Below are positions 45,016-54,607 of a DNA stretch of 64,000 bases, one piece after another. The stretch is from Flagellimonas aequoris. Lineage in GTDB: Bacteria; Bacteroidota; Bacteroidia; Flavobacteriales; Flavobacteriaceae. Under the pieces are notes generated by a model. That model was not told the DNA's origin. It made no database searches and saw only the letters and a list, made by a program, of their open reading frames with translations. The translations under genes and the position numbers were made by a program. The stretch's first letter is position 1; every line of letters starts with the position of its first letter. The DNA lies in contig NZ_QXFJ01000030.1 of assembly GCF_003584165.1 (NCBI RefSeq), positions 496,001 to 560,000 of the forward strand. Direction: 5' to 3'.

Positions 45016-45948
45016 CTAGAGTTTTAAGATGCGGTTTGTTTCCGTGTTGTATAGGAAGTTATACTTTAAGGAACCACCTAAATACATTTGATTATCACGT
45101 ATTTGCGAATAGTAATTAGTTTCTTGTTTCAGTACTTCCATGCCCTTTTTTGTCAATTTGACAGGGCTGAAGGAATTGAAAAGAGGCTTCAGGGTAGTAA
45201 CGATTCTTTCGTATTGTGTATCGCCAAAGCCGTAGTAGCCTTGATGGGTAATCAATTCACCCATCAATTCCGCTTTGGATTTTGGTTTCATTTCTGCGGC
45301 CACCTGCAGCACATGGTTTTCCAGGTCGTTTAAACCATTTTTGATGGTCGGGAAGCGTTTCAAATGTGTTTTGAGGGCATCGGATAGGTATTCAAACTGA
45401 AAATCGTTGTTGGCAATCTGGTTTTCCAATCGGATGGGGTTGTCACTGCAGTACAGTTGCCAAATATAATCGGCATATTCAATATCGTCTTGGGAAAGAA
45501 TGGTCCTGTTTTCATAGAGTTGAAGCAATTTTTCATCGCTCAACTCATTAAGGCCATATAATTTCTCAGAATCATCTTCTTTGCCACTGCAAACCAAAGA
45601 AATTTCTGCATGTCTCCTGTGGGTCTTCAACCAACTGAGTACGGCAAGCATGTTGATCTGGCAAAAAAGATCGTATTCAAACCATAACACAATATGGTCT
45701 TGCTGCTTGTGATTGCAAAGGGAGCGATACTCTTTCAGTGTTTTTTCCACAAACCACGACTTGGTGATCTTGTAGTTTTTGTTTAGGAATTCGAACCGGG
45801 TCTTCCAGAATGACTCGCTTCCTACGGCACAAAGGGTCTTGCCTTCGCATAGCATTTCCCGCCAGGTAATAATGTCTCCTTTCACTTCTAGAGACTCTAG
45901 TCTAGACGTGAAGCTGTCCCCGTTGGTGATGTGCAACAGTGATTTCAT
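45016..45948 (-). CDS. DUF1835 domain protein
   Basis: A 310-residue protein of the DUF1835 family: SLLHITNGDSFTSRLESLEV at the N-terminus, VLWFEYDLFCQINMLAVLSWL and LSDALKTHLKRFPTIKNGLND are typical. No signal or membrane segments. Family function is not established. Upstream of and nearly touching the nucleoside phosphorylase gene. Confidence 0.85.
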   Translation of the reverse strand: MKSLLHITNGDSFTSRLESLEVKGDIITWREMLCEGKTLCAVGSESFWKTRFEFLNKNYKITKSWFVEKTLKEYRSLCNHKQQDHIVLWFEYDLFCQINMLAVLSWLKTHRRHAEISLVCSGKEDDSEKLYGLNELSDEKLLQLYENRTILSQDDIEYADYIWQLYCSDNPIRLENQIANNDFQFEYLSDALKTHLKRFPTIKNGLNDLENHVLQVAAEMKPKSKAELMGELITHQGYYGFGDTQYERIVTTLKPLFNSFSPVKLTKKGMEVLKQETNYYSQIRDNQMYLGGSLKYNFLYNTETNRILKL

Positions 45949-46091
45949 TTTCAGCTTAGTTTTCGTTGGTTAGGAAGAATAAAAGTAAGACTTAAACGAT
46001 GAACACAAAAATTTTTTCACAAAACATTGATAGTCAATAGTTCTTTTTTAACAAAGGGTAAGAAATGGTAACACCCTGTTCAAAATTCAGA

Positions 46092-46421
46092 TTATCCACC
46101 GACCCTTTTTACGGAAAACCCATTTTCCTTTAGAAAGTCCATGATTTTGCCACGGTAATCGCCCTGGATAATGATGGTCTCCTTTTTAAAACTGCCACCC
46201 ACGCCCAAATATGATTTTAGGTCTTTGGCCAGTTTCTTGAAGTCACTGTCAGCTCCATTGTACCCCTCCAAAATGGTTACTGGTTTCCCCTTTCGCTTTT
46301 CATATTTGCAAATAATGGGGTCGTCCTGCAGCCAATAGGAAGGTTTATTGCTTTCCTGTTCGGGGGTTTCCTCGGGCACATGATCTGGGAATAGATTCTT
46401 GAGTTGGTCCTTCAAGTCCAT
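46092..46421 (-). CDS. SUI1/eIF1-like translation initiation factor
   Basis: A 109-residue protein with a C-terminal SUI1/eIF1 fold (about 40-108): PVTILEGYNGADSDFKKLAK, LKSYLGVGGSFKKETIIIQG and GKIMDFLKENGFSVKRVGG. Bacterial members (YciH-like) act in start-codon discrimination or stress translation; role here inferred. It follows the 2OG oxygenase gene by 4 bp. Confidence 0.92.
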   Translation of the reverse strand: MDLKDQLKNLFPDHVPEETPEQESNKPSYWLQDDPIICKYEKRKGKPVTILEGYNGADSDFKKLAKDLKSYLGVGGSFKKETIIIQGDYRGKIMDFLKENGFSVKRVGG

Positions 46422-46425
46422 ATCC

Positions 46426-47376
46426 TTATTTTTTTATCAAGCCCAGTTCGATCAATCGTTCGTGCAGGTATTCGCCTGCCGTGGTGTCCTCAAACCCTTT
46501 GGGGTGTTCGGCATCGATACAGTTTTCCAAACAGTTCAGGGGCATCTCGCTTATGGGGTGCATGAAGAACGGAATGGAATAGCGTGACGTACCCCACAAC
46601 TCCCTAGGTGGATTCACTACCTGGTGTATGGTCGATTTCAATTTATTGTTGGACAATCGGGAAAGCATGTCTCCCACATTGATCATCAATTGGTCGGGTC
46701 TGGCAATGGCATCCACCCATTCCCCTTCGTGGTTCTGTACCTGCAATCCCTTGCCATGGGCGCCCATGAGCAGGGTGATCAGGTTAATATCGCCATGTGC
46801 TGCTGCACGAACGGCATTTTTGGGTTCCGTGGTGATGGGAGGGTAGTGGATGGGCCTTAAAATGGAGTTTCCGTTTTTGATGTACTCGTCAAAATAGGTT
46901 TCTTCCAGACCCAAATGAATGGCCAGGGCCCTTAACACGTATTTTGCGGTCTTTTCCAGCATTTTATAGGTTTCCTTTCCAACCTTGTTGAAATCTGGAA
47001 GTTCATCTACCATCACATTGGCCGGATATTCCTTTTCCAACCGTGGATTGTCCTCCACATATTGGCCGAAATGCCAAAACTCTTTCAGGTCACCTTCCTT
47101 TTTGCCCTTGGCATGTTCCTTCCCAAAAGAGGTGTAGCCTCTTTGGCCCCCAATACCCTCTATTTCATATTTGTCCTTCACCTCTTGCGGTAATTGGAAG
47201 AACGCTTTGATCTCTGCATAGAGGTTATCCACCAATTCGTCGGACAAAAAATGACCGCTCAGGGCCACGAATCCGATATCCTCGAAAGCGGCACCGATTT
47301 CTTTGACAAATTTTTCCTTTCTGGCTGGGTCCCCTGAGACAAAATCCTCAAGGTTTACACTAGGTATGGCACTCAT
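46426..47376 (-). CDS. isopenicillin N synthase-like 2OG-Fe(II) oxygenase
   Basis: A 316-residue non-haem iron dioxygenase. Iron-binding residues: HGDINLI (HxD, about 194-200) and a distal His in LKSTIHQVVNPP; the 2-oxoglutarate Arg lies in SRYSIPFFMHP. The N-terminal DIOX_N part is PSVNLEDFVSGDPARKEK. Substrate unknown. It forms a bicistron with the SUI1 gene. Confidence 0.9.
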   Translation of the reverse strand: MSAIPSVNLEDFVSGDPARKEKFVKEIGAAFEDIGFVALSGHFLSDELVDNLYAEIKAFFQLPQEVKDKYEIEGIGGQRGYTSFGKEHAKGKKEGDLKEFWHFGQYVEDNPRLEKEYPANVMVDELPDFNKVGKETYKMLEKTAKYVLRALAIHLGLEETYFDEYIKNGNSILRPIHYPPITTEPKNAVRAAAHGDINLITLLMGAHGKGLQVQNHEGEWVDAIARPDQLMINVGDMLSRLSNNKLKSTIHQVVNPPRELWGTSRYSIPFFMHPISEMPLNCLENCIDAEHPKGFEDTTAGEYLHERLIELGLIKK

Positions 47377-47486
47377 GTCGTCATTTTTGGAATAATGTCA
47401 AAAGTAAGGAATAATGCCGAACGTTTTAGAAATTTGAAGGAAGATGGAACCCTTTTTACTACTTTTATCCTGTTGAATTTTTGTCT

Positions 47487-49463
47487 ATGAGATATCATAT
47501 TGGCGACCTAGAAGAGCAAAGGCTGCTGGATTTGTATACTGGGATGTTAAAGCCTAGGATGATAGAGGAAAAAATGCTGATCCTGCTACGGCAGGGCAAG
47601 ATTTCCAAGTGGTTCAGTGGTATTGGACAGGAAGCCATTTCGGTTGGGGTCACCCAGGCTTTGAAGGAAAGTGAGTACATTTTGCCCATGCACCGAAATC
47701 TGGGTGTCTTCACTTCCCGTAACATTCCCCTAAACCGACTTTTTGCACAATGGCAAGGGAAACAGAGTGGTTTTACCCAGGGTAGGGACCGCAGTTTCCA
47801 TTTTGGTACCCAGGAATACAAGATTGTGGGGATGATTTCCCATTTAGGTCCCCAGTTGGGGGTGGCCGATGGTATTGCCCTGGCGGACATGCTCCGAAGG
47901 AAAAAGCGTGTGACAGCAGTTTTTACCGGTGAAGGCGCTACTAGTGAAGGGGATTTCCACGAAGCCTTGAACGTGGCCTCTGTCTGGAACCTTCCTGTAC
48001 TATTTTGTATTGAGAACAATGGTTATGGATTGTCAACGCCGACCAATGAACAGTACAATTGCGAAACCTTGGCCGATCGTGCCAAGGGGTATGGTATGGA
48101 ATCCCGTGTGATCGATGGCAACAACATCTTGGAGGTCTATTCCAAAATCGATGAGCTTTGCAAAGCCATACGAAGGAGGCCGAGACCTGTTTTGGTGGAA
48201 TTCAAGACGTTTCGCATGCGCGGCCACGAAGAAGCCAGTGGTACCAAATACGTTCCGGAAAAGTTGATGAAGGAGTGGGGCAAGAAAGACCCGATTGCCA
48301 ATTACGAGGCTTTTTTGTTGGATAAGGGAGTGCTCACTTTCGAGAAAATTGAGCAATTGAAAGCCAGTATTTCTGAAGAAATCAATGTGAATTTGGAGTT
48401 GGCTTTTGAAGAATCCCCGGTTTCATTCAATGAAACCAAGGAATTAAATGAGGTATACCAAGAGTTTGATTATCAAGAAATAAATACTAATTCTGAAGTA
48501 AAGAACATTCGCTTTGTGGATGCCATATCCGAAGGATTGGAGCAATCCATGTACCGGCATAACGAGCTCATCATCATGGGGCAGGACATTGCGGATTATG
48601 GTGGGGTCTTCAAGATTACTGAAGGGTTCGTACCCAAGTTTGGCAAGAGCCGGGTTCGGAATACCCCCATTTGTGAATCGGGAATCGTTTCTGCGGCCAT
48701 GGGTCTTTCCATCAACGGGATGAAAGCCGTGGTGGAAATGCAGTTTGCCGATTTTGTAAGCTCTGGATTCAACCCCATTGTGAACTATTTGGCCAAGGTG
48801 CATTACCGTTGGAATGAAAAAGCGGATGTTGTGGTACGCATGCCCTGCGGGGGCGGAGTAGGGGCCGGACCCTTTCATTCCCAGACCAATGAGGCCTGGT
48901 TTACCAAAACCCCTGGACTCAAAGTGGTGTACCCTTCCTCTCCTTATGATGCCAAAGGATTGTTGAACACGGCCATCAATGATCCCAATCCTGTTTTGTT
49001 TTTTGAACATAAGGGATTGTACCGAAGCGTCTATGGTGATGTGCCGACCGATTATTACACGCTGCCCTTTGGTAAGGCCAATGTGTTACGGGAAGGGAAG
49101 TCCATCACTGTTGTGACCTACGGTGCGGGGGTGCACTGGGCCTCGGAAATATTGGACAAAAATCCGGAAATTGAAGCCGATCTTTTAGATTTACGTACCC
49201 TTCAACCTCTGGATATCGAAGCGGTTTTTGCTTCGGTCAAGAAAACAGGAAAGCTCATTATTTTACAGGAAGACACCTTGTTCGGAGGCATCGCCAGCGA
49301 TATTTCCGCTATGGTGATGGAGGAATGTTTCCCTTATCTGGACGCTCCTGTCAAACGGGTCGGAAGTTTGGAGACTCCGGTTCCCTTTGCCAAGGCTTTG
49401 GAAGAAAATTATCTTCCCAAAAAGCGTTTTGAACAAGTTTTGTTGGAACTTTACGCCTATTGA
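47487..49463 (+). CDS. 2-oxoacid dehydrogenase E1, fused alpha and beta subunits
   Basis: A 658-residue thiamine-diphosphate enzyme. The alpha part (about 1-330) has the TPP motif AVFTGEGATSEGDFHEALNV to ENNGYGLSTP, and the beta part (about 345-658) starts FVDAISEGLEQSMYRHNEL and contains GQDIADYGGVFKIT. Fused alpha-beta E1 is the usual form in Bacteroidota, used for branched-chain 2-oxoacids or pyruvate with separate E2 and E3. The ATG at 47487 (MRYHIGDLEEQRLL) is used as start. Confidence 0.93.
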   Translation: MRYHIGDLEEQRLLDLYTGMLKPRMIEEKMLILLRQGKISKWFSGIGQEAISVGVTQALKESEYILPMHRNLGVFTSRNIPLNRLFAQWQGKQSGFTQGRDRSFHFGTQEYKIVGMISHLGPQLGVADGIALADMLRRKKRVTAVFTGEGATSEGDFHEALNVASVWNLPVLFCIENNGYGLSTPTNEQYNCETLADRAKGYGMESRVIDGNNILEVYSKIDELCKAIRRRPRPVLVEFKTFRMRGHEEASGTKYVPEKLMKEWGKKDPIANYEAFLLDKGVLTFEKIEQLKASISEEINVNLELAFEESPVSFNETKELNEVYQEFDYQEINTNSEVKNIRFVDAISEGLEQSMYRHNELIIMGQDIADYGGVFKITEGFVPKFGKSRVRNTPICESGIVSAAMGLSINGMKAVVEMQFADFVSSGFNPIVNYLAKVHYRWNEKADVVVRMPCGGGVGAGPFHSQTNEAWFTKTPGLKVVYPSSPYDAKGLLNTAINDPNPVLFFEHKGLYRSVYGDVPTDYYTLPFGKANVLREGKSITVVTYGAGVHWASEILDKNPEIEADLLDLRTLQPLDIEAVFASVKKTGKLIILQEDTLFGGIASDISAMVMEECFPYLDAPVKRVGSLETPVPFAKALEENYLPKKRFEQVLLELYAY

Positions 49464-49552
49464 AAAAGAATGAATTCATCATTTTTTGATTTTTATAACA
49501 ACTATATTTACGCCCCATTTCGTATCTTTTATTGAACATTAACTTAATTCTT

Positions 49553-50038
49553 ATGATCAAAAAGTCATTTCTACTATTAGCAGTGATGGGAATTTTCCTC
49601 TCATCATGTTCCGTGTCCAAAAGCGCAAGGGACCAAAGAAACCTTCTTAGTGGTACCTGGAACCTGGACAACGTACACTACGAAAACAATTCCGGTAATT
49701 TCAAATCCGTCATTTTTAACGATGCAGAGGACATCTGCTTCGAGGACAGTGAGTGGTTCTTCAGGGACAACAACAGTACAGGTCGGTATACCATCCGCCA
49801 AAGTACCTTGTGTCAAGGAGGCGATCGCTTTTTCAGATGGTCGGTCGTGGAGCCATCGCAAAACTACAGCAGCCAATTGCAGTTTAAGTTCATCGATGAA
49901 AACCGCAAGGACATTTCCGGCGGTTATGGCTATCGTTTGAACATTGTGAGCCTAACGCCCCAAAACATGACCCTGAAGTCCAACGTTACGGTAGACGGGC
50001 AACCCGTTACCATTGTTTACGAATTCTCAAAAAAATAA
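49553..50038 (+). CDS. lipocalin-like lipoprotein
   Basis: A 161-residue lipoprotein: signal and lipobox MIKKSFLLLAVMGIFLSSC-SVSK, then a beta-rich lipocalin-type domain starting LLSGTWNLDNVHYENNSGNF. It lies just upstream of the OmpA-like gene (4-bp gap) and likely shares its transcript; an envelope role is inferred. Confidence 0.85.
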   Translation: MIKKSFLLLAVMGIFLSSCSVSKSARDQRNLLSGTWNLDNVHYENNSGNFKSVIFNDAEDICFEDSEWFFRDNNSTGRYTIRQSTLCQGGDRFFRWSVVEPSQNYSSQLQFKFIDENRKDISGGYGYRLNIVSLTPQNMTLKSNVTVDGQPVTIVYEFSKK

Positions 50039-50042
50039 CTAC

Positions 50043-50735
50043 ATGAAAAAGATATTATTGAAAGGAACCACAGCCGTTTTGGCCTTGAGCCTGATCCTGA
50101 GCTGTGATGCGATCAAAAATGCCAACAACACCCAAAAAGGAGCTGCCATCGGTGCCGGTAGTGGCGCTGTCATTGGGGGAGTCATCGGTAACAATGTCGG
50201 AAAAGGGAACACTGCCCTTGGCGCTATTATTGGTGCTGTAGTGGGTGGCGCTGCCGGAGGCTATATCGGTAACCGTATGGACAGACAGGCCGAACGTATC
50301 GAGGAAGAAATCCCAGGTGCAGAAGTGCAGCGTGTAGGTGAAGGGATCAATGTGACCTTCAGCGGCGAGAACGGGGTGTATTTTGATACCAACAAATCCG
50401 ATATCAAAGGAACCTCTGCCACTACTTTGGACAAATTGGCCGGTATCTTCAAAGAATACCCAAAAACCAATATTTTGGTGGAAGGCCATACCGATAGTGA
50501 CGGAGCAGCGGAGTACAATTTGGGACTATCCCAGCGCAGGGCGCAGGCCGTTACCGCTTATTTGGTGGGCAAAGGAATCTCCAGTGGAAGGTTTACCACC
50601 AAATGGTATGGTGAAGATCAGCCCATCGCCAGTAACGAAACCGCGGCGGGCAAGGCCCAAAACAGACGTGTGGAGTTGGCCATCATCGCCAGTGATGAGT
50701 TGAAGCAGGAAGCTTACGAAAAGACCGAAAACTAG
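50043..50735 (+). CDS. OmpA-family lipoprotein with glycine zipper
   Basis: A 230-residue lipoprotein (LALSLILSC-DAIKN). Residues about 35-80 are a glycine-zipper segment (GAAIGAGSGAVIGGVIGNNV ...), and 110-220 an OmpA peptidoglycan-binding domain with TNILVEGHTDSDGAAEYNLG and LSQRRAQAVTAYL. It should tether the outer membrane to peptidoglycan. A strong terminator follows. Confidence 0.94.
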   Translation: MKKILLKGTTAVLALSLILSCDAIKNANNTQKGAAIGAGSGAVIGGVIGNNVGKGNTALGAIIGAVVGGAAGGYIGNRMDRQAERIEEEIPGAEVQRVGEGINVTFSGENGVYFDTNKSDIKGTSATTLDKLAGIFKEYPKTNILVEGHTDSDGAAEYNLGLSQRRAQAVTAYLVGKGISSGRFTTKWYGEDQPIASNETAAGKAQNRRVELAIIASDELKQEAYEKTEN

Positions 50736-50763
50736 GTCTGGTTTACAATACCTTAATATTCGG

Positions 50764-50793
50764 GCCCGATGCCAAATGGCATCGGGCTTTTTT
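50764..50793 (+). terminator. intrinsic terminator
   Basis: GCCCGATGCC - AAAT - GGCATCGGGC (perfect 10-bp stem) followed by TTTTTT, after the OmpA-like gene. Confidence 0.92.
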
Positions 50794-50907
50794 GTTGATC
50801 ATTGTTAATTAAACCATTAAATGAAAGTTAATTAAGAAACAACTCTGTAGGATATTACCTAACTTAATGGTCGTTAAGTATCTAATCCCCAAAAACAGAG
50901 CAAAGTC

Positions 50908-51240
50908 ATGGACCATATTGTAGAAGATAGTATCCACACCAAACAGGAACTATTGGTTCGCATGGAAAGGAACAATACTACCATACAACGACTTTCCAAA
51001 AAATTGTGCTCCTACACCTATGAGCCCAAATGTCCTTCGGACTTTGAAAAGTTCAACGCGCTCAAGAACGGTTTCAAGATATTTTCAAGACATCAAAAAG
51101 AAATCGTGGATCTTATCCAAAAACAGAAAGAAGGCGTTAGTGAAGTGTTGGAAATGGAAGTAAAGGAACAATTGGGAAGGTTTAAAAAACTGGAAAGCGA
51201 TTTTGCGGCCTATCTCCTGAATATGGGCAAGACCTTTTAG
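50908..51240 (+). CDS. small helical hypothetical protein
   Basis: A 110-residue soluble protein, highly helical and rich in K/E (VRMERNNTTIQRLSKKL, KQKEGVSEVLEMEVKEQLGR), without signal or membrane segments. No family recognised. The 170-bp upstream gap holds the terminator and no other feature. Confidence 0.65.
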   Translation: MDHIVEDSIHTKQELLVRMERNNTTIQRLSKKLCSYTYEPKCPSDFEKFNALKNGFKIFSRHQKEIVDLIQKQKEGVSEVLEMEVKEQLGRFKKLESDFAAYLLNMGKTF

Positions 51241-51352
51241 TAGTTGACCACCCGTTACAGATTGCTTTTATTTTGTTGTAAAAGTAGCTGGTCATCTGTT
51301 TTGTACTCTTTTAAACATCCGTAATATTGCAGGGCAAACAACTTGTCTTGGA

Positions 51353-52270
51353 ATGGGAAGATCCTCGAACTCCGCGCTGGTCATTTTAGCCTTTTTTGCC
51401 ATCTACGTTATCTGGGGATCCACGTATCTACTGAACAAGATTGCGGTTCTGGAACTGGAACCTTTCATGTTGGCTTCCTGTCGGTTTACCACGGCCGGAC
51501 TTTTGATCTTCATTTTGGCCAAGTTCATGAAGATTCCCCTCGCGATTTCCAAAAAGCAATTGCTCAACACCATATTGGCAGGTGTCTTTTTTCTCAGTTT
51601 TGGGAACGGGGTAGTGGTTTGGGCCCTTCGTTATGTGGACAGCGGGTTTGCTGCCCTCGAAATCTCCGCCCAGCCGCTCATCATTTTGTTGTTGATGCGG
51701 ATACTGCAAGGCAAAAAGATTCAACCCATGTCCGTTATCGGGGTCATTTTGGGGATTATCGGGATTTATTTGTTGGTGAGCCAAAAACAGATCATAGCCC
51801 AGGAAGAATCCATCACGGGAATGATCATGATCTTCTTTTGTATGTTGAGTTGGGCCTACGGAAGCCTTTTTGTGGCCCGTGCCGATTTGCCAACGAACTA
51901 TTTCGTGAACACTGGATATCAAATGTTCACGGCCGGACTTACGTTAGCTCTCATGAGCTTGGCTTTTGGCGAGGAATGGTCTTCTCCTTTGGATTGGAGC
52001 GGTAAAGTACAGTGGTCCATGATCCTCTTGGTGGTTTTTGGCAGTATCGTCGCCTTTACCTCCTTCAATTACTTGTTGAAAGCGGTTTCCCCTGAAAAAG
52101 TAGCGACTTCCACTTATGTGAACCCTATCGTGGCCTTGCTACTCGGTTGGTATTTTTTGGATGAACAGATTACGGTACAATCCATATTTGCGGCCACTGT
52201 TTTGTTGACAGGGGTCTATTTCATCAACACCAAGAAAACGTTGGCCATTTTTGAACGGTTCAAACGTTAA
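51353..52270 (+). CDS. EamA/DMT family transporter
   Basis: A 305-residue membrane protein with ten hydrophobic segments in two EamA repeats. SALVILAFFAIYVIWGSTYL and SVIGVILGIIGIYLLV are typical, and the second repeat ends in ALLLGWYFLDEQITVQSIFA. It probably exports a metabolite; substrate unknown. Start ATG 51353. Confidence 0.92.
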   Translation: MGRSSNSALVILAFFAIYVIWGSTYLLNKIAVLELEPFMLASCRFTTAGLLIFILAKFMKIPLAISKKQLLNTILAGVFFLSFGNGVVVWALRYVDSGFAALEISAQPLIILLLMRILQGKKIQPMSVIGVILGIIGIYLLVSQKQIIAQEESITGMIMIFFCMLSWAYGSLFVARADLPTNYFVNTGYQMFTAGLTLALMSLAFGEEWSSPLDWSGKVQWSMILLVVFGSIVAFTSFNYLLKAVSPEKVATSTYVNPIVALLLGWYFLDEQITVQSIFAATVLLTGVYFINTKKTLAIFERFKR

Positions 52271-52336
52271 CACGGCGTTATTTGTCTCGGTAATCAATTC
52301 AAGATTTTGTAATTTATAGGGTCAATTTTGAATCCT

Positions 52337-53011
52337 ATGAAAACACTATTCAAATCCATAGCACTAGTGGCCATCGTGTTTGCTGCCGCATGCTCGTCCA
52401 CGTACAAAGCAACCCCGGAGGAGTTGGCCGCGTTGGACCAAATGGTCACGGATAAGCATTTCGAAATAAGGGCCACTTGGGCACAACCTATGGCCAGTCA
52501 AAGTCTGAACAGTATTGCCAATGCGGGCCTATTGCCCCAGGGTAGTACCGCCAGCCGTATCGATATTGCGGGTACGGGCGGTTATCTGCGTATGGTAGGC
52601 GATAGCGTCAAGGCAGACCTTCCCTATTTTGGGGAACGCCGCATGGGAGGCTATTACGATCCCAAGCAAGTGGGGATAAAGTTCAAGGGTATTCCAAAGG
52701 AATATTCCATGGAACCGGCGACCAAGGGAACGGGATATGTCCTCAAATTCAAGGTGAACGAAGGTACGGAGGCCTATCAGGTAGTGGCCCAATTGTTTCC
52801 CAACCGTTCGGCACGGATCGCCATGTCCAGTAGCCACCGCACCAACATATGGTACCAGGGCAATCTGTCCCCCTACGAGGAAAAAGAGAAGGATAATCAC
52901 AAAAGTACCCTCGCTTGTTTTCCACATTTCCACCATTTTGTTTTAGCTTTAGGGAATCAAAAACCAAAAGACCTAAAACTGCAACATGAAAATTTACGAT
53001 TTGAACTTTAA
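52337..53011 (+). CDS. DUF4251 lipoprotein, with unusual C-terminal tail
   Basis: A 224-residue lipoprotein: signal MKTLFKSIALVAIVFAAAC-SST, then a DUF4251 domain from about 30 to 180 (FEIRATWAQPMASQSLNSIA, YLRMVGDSVKADLPYFGERR). Residues after about 185 (NHKSTLACFPHFHHFVLALG ...) do not look like the family, and the reading frame overlaps the next gene start by 26 bp. Adding one base in the GAGGAAAAAGAGAAGG stretch (about 52877-52892) gives an early stop, so a recent frameshift may have created the tail. Confidence 0.8.
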   Translation: MKTLFKSIALVAIVFAAACSSTYKATPEELAALDQMVTDKHFEIRATWAQPMASQSLNSIANAGLLPQGSTASRIDIAGTGGYLRMVGDSVKADLPYFGERRMGGYYDPKQVGIKFKGIPKEYSMEPATKGTGYVLKFKVNEGTEAYQVVAQLFPNRSARIAMSSSHRTNIWYQGNLSPYEEKEKDNHKSTLACFPHFHHFVLALGNQKPKDLKLQHENLRFEL

Positions 53012-54170
53012 GTCAATAACCATTTGTGCGCTTTCCCTAGCCGTACTTTCCTGCAATGGAAAAAAGGAAGAAGGGAAGGAAGAAAGCACCGAAGCTGAAG
53101 AAACGGTATCATCCGAAACCAGCTTGCCCCTAGATCGTTTACACTTGCCGGAAGGCTTTAAAATCGAGGTTTATGCCGAAGGTCTGGACGGCGCACGTTC
53201 TATGGCCATGGGCGATGATGGCACCCTGTTCGTAGGAACACGTAACGAGGGCGTGGTCTATGCCGTAAAGGATACCAATGGGGATTACAAGGCCGATAAG
53301 ACTTACGTGATCGCCAAAGATCTGGAGCAGCCAAACGGGGTAGCCTTCAAAGATGGTGCCTTGTATGTGGCCGCGGTGAGCCGACTCTTCAAATACCAAA
53401 ACATTGAGCAGCAATTGGACAACCCTCAGGAACCCGAATTGATCTATGACGATTATCCGGGCAATTTCCACCACGGTTGGAAATACATTGCCTTTGGACC
53501 GGACGACAAGTTATATGTACCTGTGGGAGCGCCCTGCAACATTTGCGATAGTACTTCGGTGGACCAACGCTTTGCGTCCATCACCCGTATGGATCCCGAT
53601 GGCAGCAACCGTGAGATCATTGCCCATGGCATCCGAAACACCGTTGGGTTTACCTGGCATCCTGAAACAGGCGAACTATGGTTTACCGACAACAATAGGG
53701 ATATGATGGGCGACGATACCCCTCCGGGCGAGCTTAACCGCTTGACCGAAGTGGGCCAGCATTTTGGTTTTCCATTCTGCCATGGGGGCACCGTTCCAGA
53801 CCCTGATTTTGGGTCGCAGCGTCCCTGTTCAGATTTTGTGCCTCCGGTACAGCCTTTGGGTGCGCACGTGGCGGCCCTTGGCGTAAAGTTCGATACGGGC
53901 AATATGTTCCCCGAAAGTTATAAAAGCTATGCCTTTATTGCTGAACACGGTTCTTGGAACCGTTCCTCAAAAGTGGGGTACAGGGTTTCCTTGGTGAAGT
54001 TGGACGGTAACCAAGCCGTAGGCTATGAACCTTTTATCGATGGTTGGTTGGACGAAGAATCACAAGAAGCCTTTGGCAGGCCCGTGGACCTGTTGTTCCT
54101 TAAAGATGGATCATTGTTGATTTCCGACGATGTGGGCGACGCCATTTACCGCGTGACCTACAAGGGATAA
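52986..54170 (+). CDS. sorbosone dehydrogenase-like / PQQ-dependent sugar dehydrogenase lipoprotein
   Basis: A 394-residue protein with a lipoprotein-like signal (ITICALSLAVLSC-NGKK) and a six-bladed beta-propeller: LHLPEGFKIEVYAEGLDGAR, VGTRNEGVVYAVKDTNGDYK, FHHGWKYIAFGPDDKLYVPV, GIRNTVGFTWHPETGELWFT. Such L-sorbosone dehydrogenase / Gdh-type propellers oxidise sugars or sugar-like compounds with a quinone cofactor. Cofactor not certain. Its start overlaps the previous frame. Confidence 0.88.
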   Translation: MKIYDLNFKSITICALSLAVLSCNGKKEEGKEESTEAEETVSSETSLPLDRLHLPEGFKIEVYAEGLDGARSMAMGDDGTLFVGTRNEGVVYAVKDTNGDYKADKTYVIAKDLEQPNGVAFKDGALYVAAVSRLFKYQNIEQQLDNPQEPELIYDDYPGNFHHGWKYIAFGPDDKLYVPVGAPCNICDSTSVDQRFASITRMDPDGSNREIIAHGIRNTVGFTWHPETGELWFTDNNRDMMGDDTPPGELNRLTEVGQHFGFPFCHGGTVPDPDFGSQRPCSDFVPPVQPLGAHVAALGVKFDTGNMFPESYKSYAFIAEHGSWNRSSKVGYRVSLVKLDGNQAVGYEPFIDGWLDEESQEAFGRPVDLLFLKDGSLLISDDVGDAIYRVTYKG

Positions 54171-54177
54171 AACGCCC

Positions 54178-54474
54178 TCATAAAAAATTACCTAAGTACT
54201 TGGGCAATGGCATTTCCTCCATTTTCCAGGTACTTTTTTTTTGCTCTTGGTCAGTGACCTCCAAAAAGATCAAGGGAAAGGCCATGGTGCCCGGAGGGAC
54301 GATCTTTTCTAAGGAAAAGACCCAGCCCTTGTGCCTAAAAAGGTATTCCGTTTTGTCTTTTTTTCGGGAAACGTGGGTAGAACCACCAGTAACGATCAGG
54401 CTCGATTCTTCCAAGAGTGTTTTGGGCTTGTGCCAGCAGGCGTATTGCAGGGCACCGTTCCAGAGTTCACTCAC
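54178..54474 (-). CDS. small hypothetical protein (uncertain)
   Basis: A possible GTG-started ORF of 98 residues with SELWNGALQYACWHKPKTLL and ending MPLPKYLGNFL. It has no homology I recognise, no signal and no Shine-Dalgarno; the same frame stays open upstream to about 54549 without an ATG (LVLCQNQHYIIAVS). It might be a real gene, part of a broken gene, or spurious. Confidence 0.35.
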   Translation of the reverse strand: MSELWNGALQYACWHKPKTLLEESSLIVTGGSTHVSRKKDKTEYLFRHKGWVFSLEKIVPPGTMAFPLIFLEVTDQEQKKSTWKMEEMPLPKYLGNFL

Positions 54475-54607
54475 GGCAATAATGTAGTGTTGGTTCTGGC
54501 AGAGGACCAGAATGCGTCTAATAAGGGGGTCTTGTGTAAAGATGGCTCAAGTAGGTTTTGGTTGGTTGGGACAAGATTGAAAACGCCCTGAGTGGTCCCG
54601 TATTGTG

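Noticed and set aside
48444..49010. 188-residue antisense frame in the E1 dehydrogenase gene
   Set aside because: Shadow of a conserved gene.
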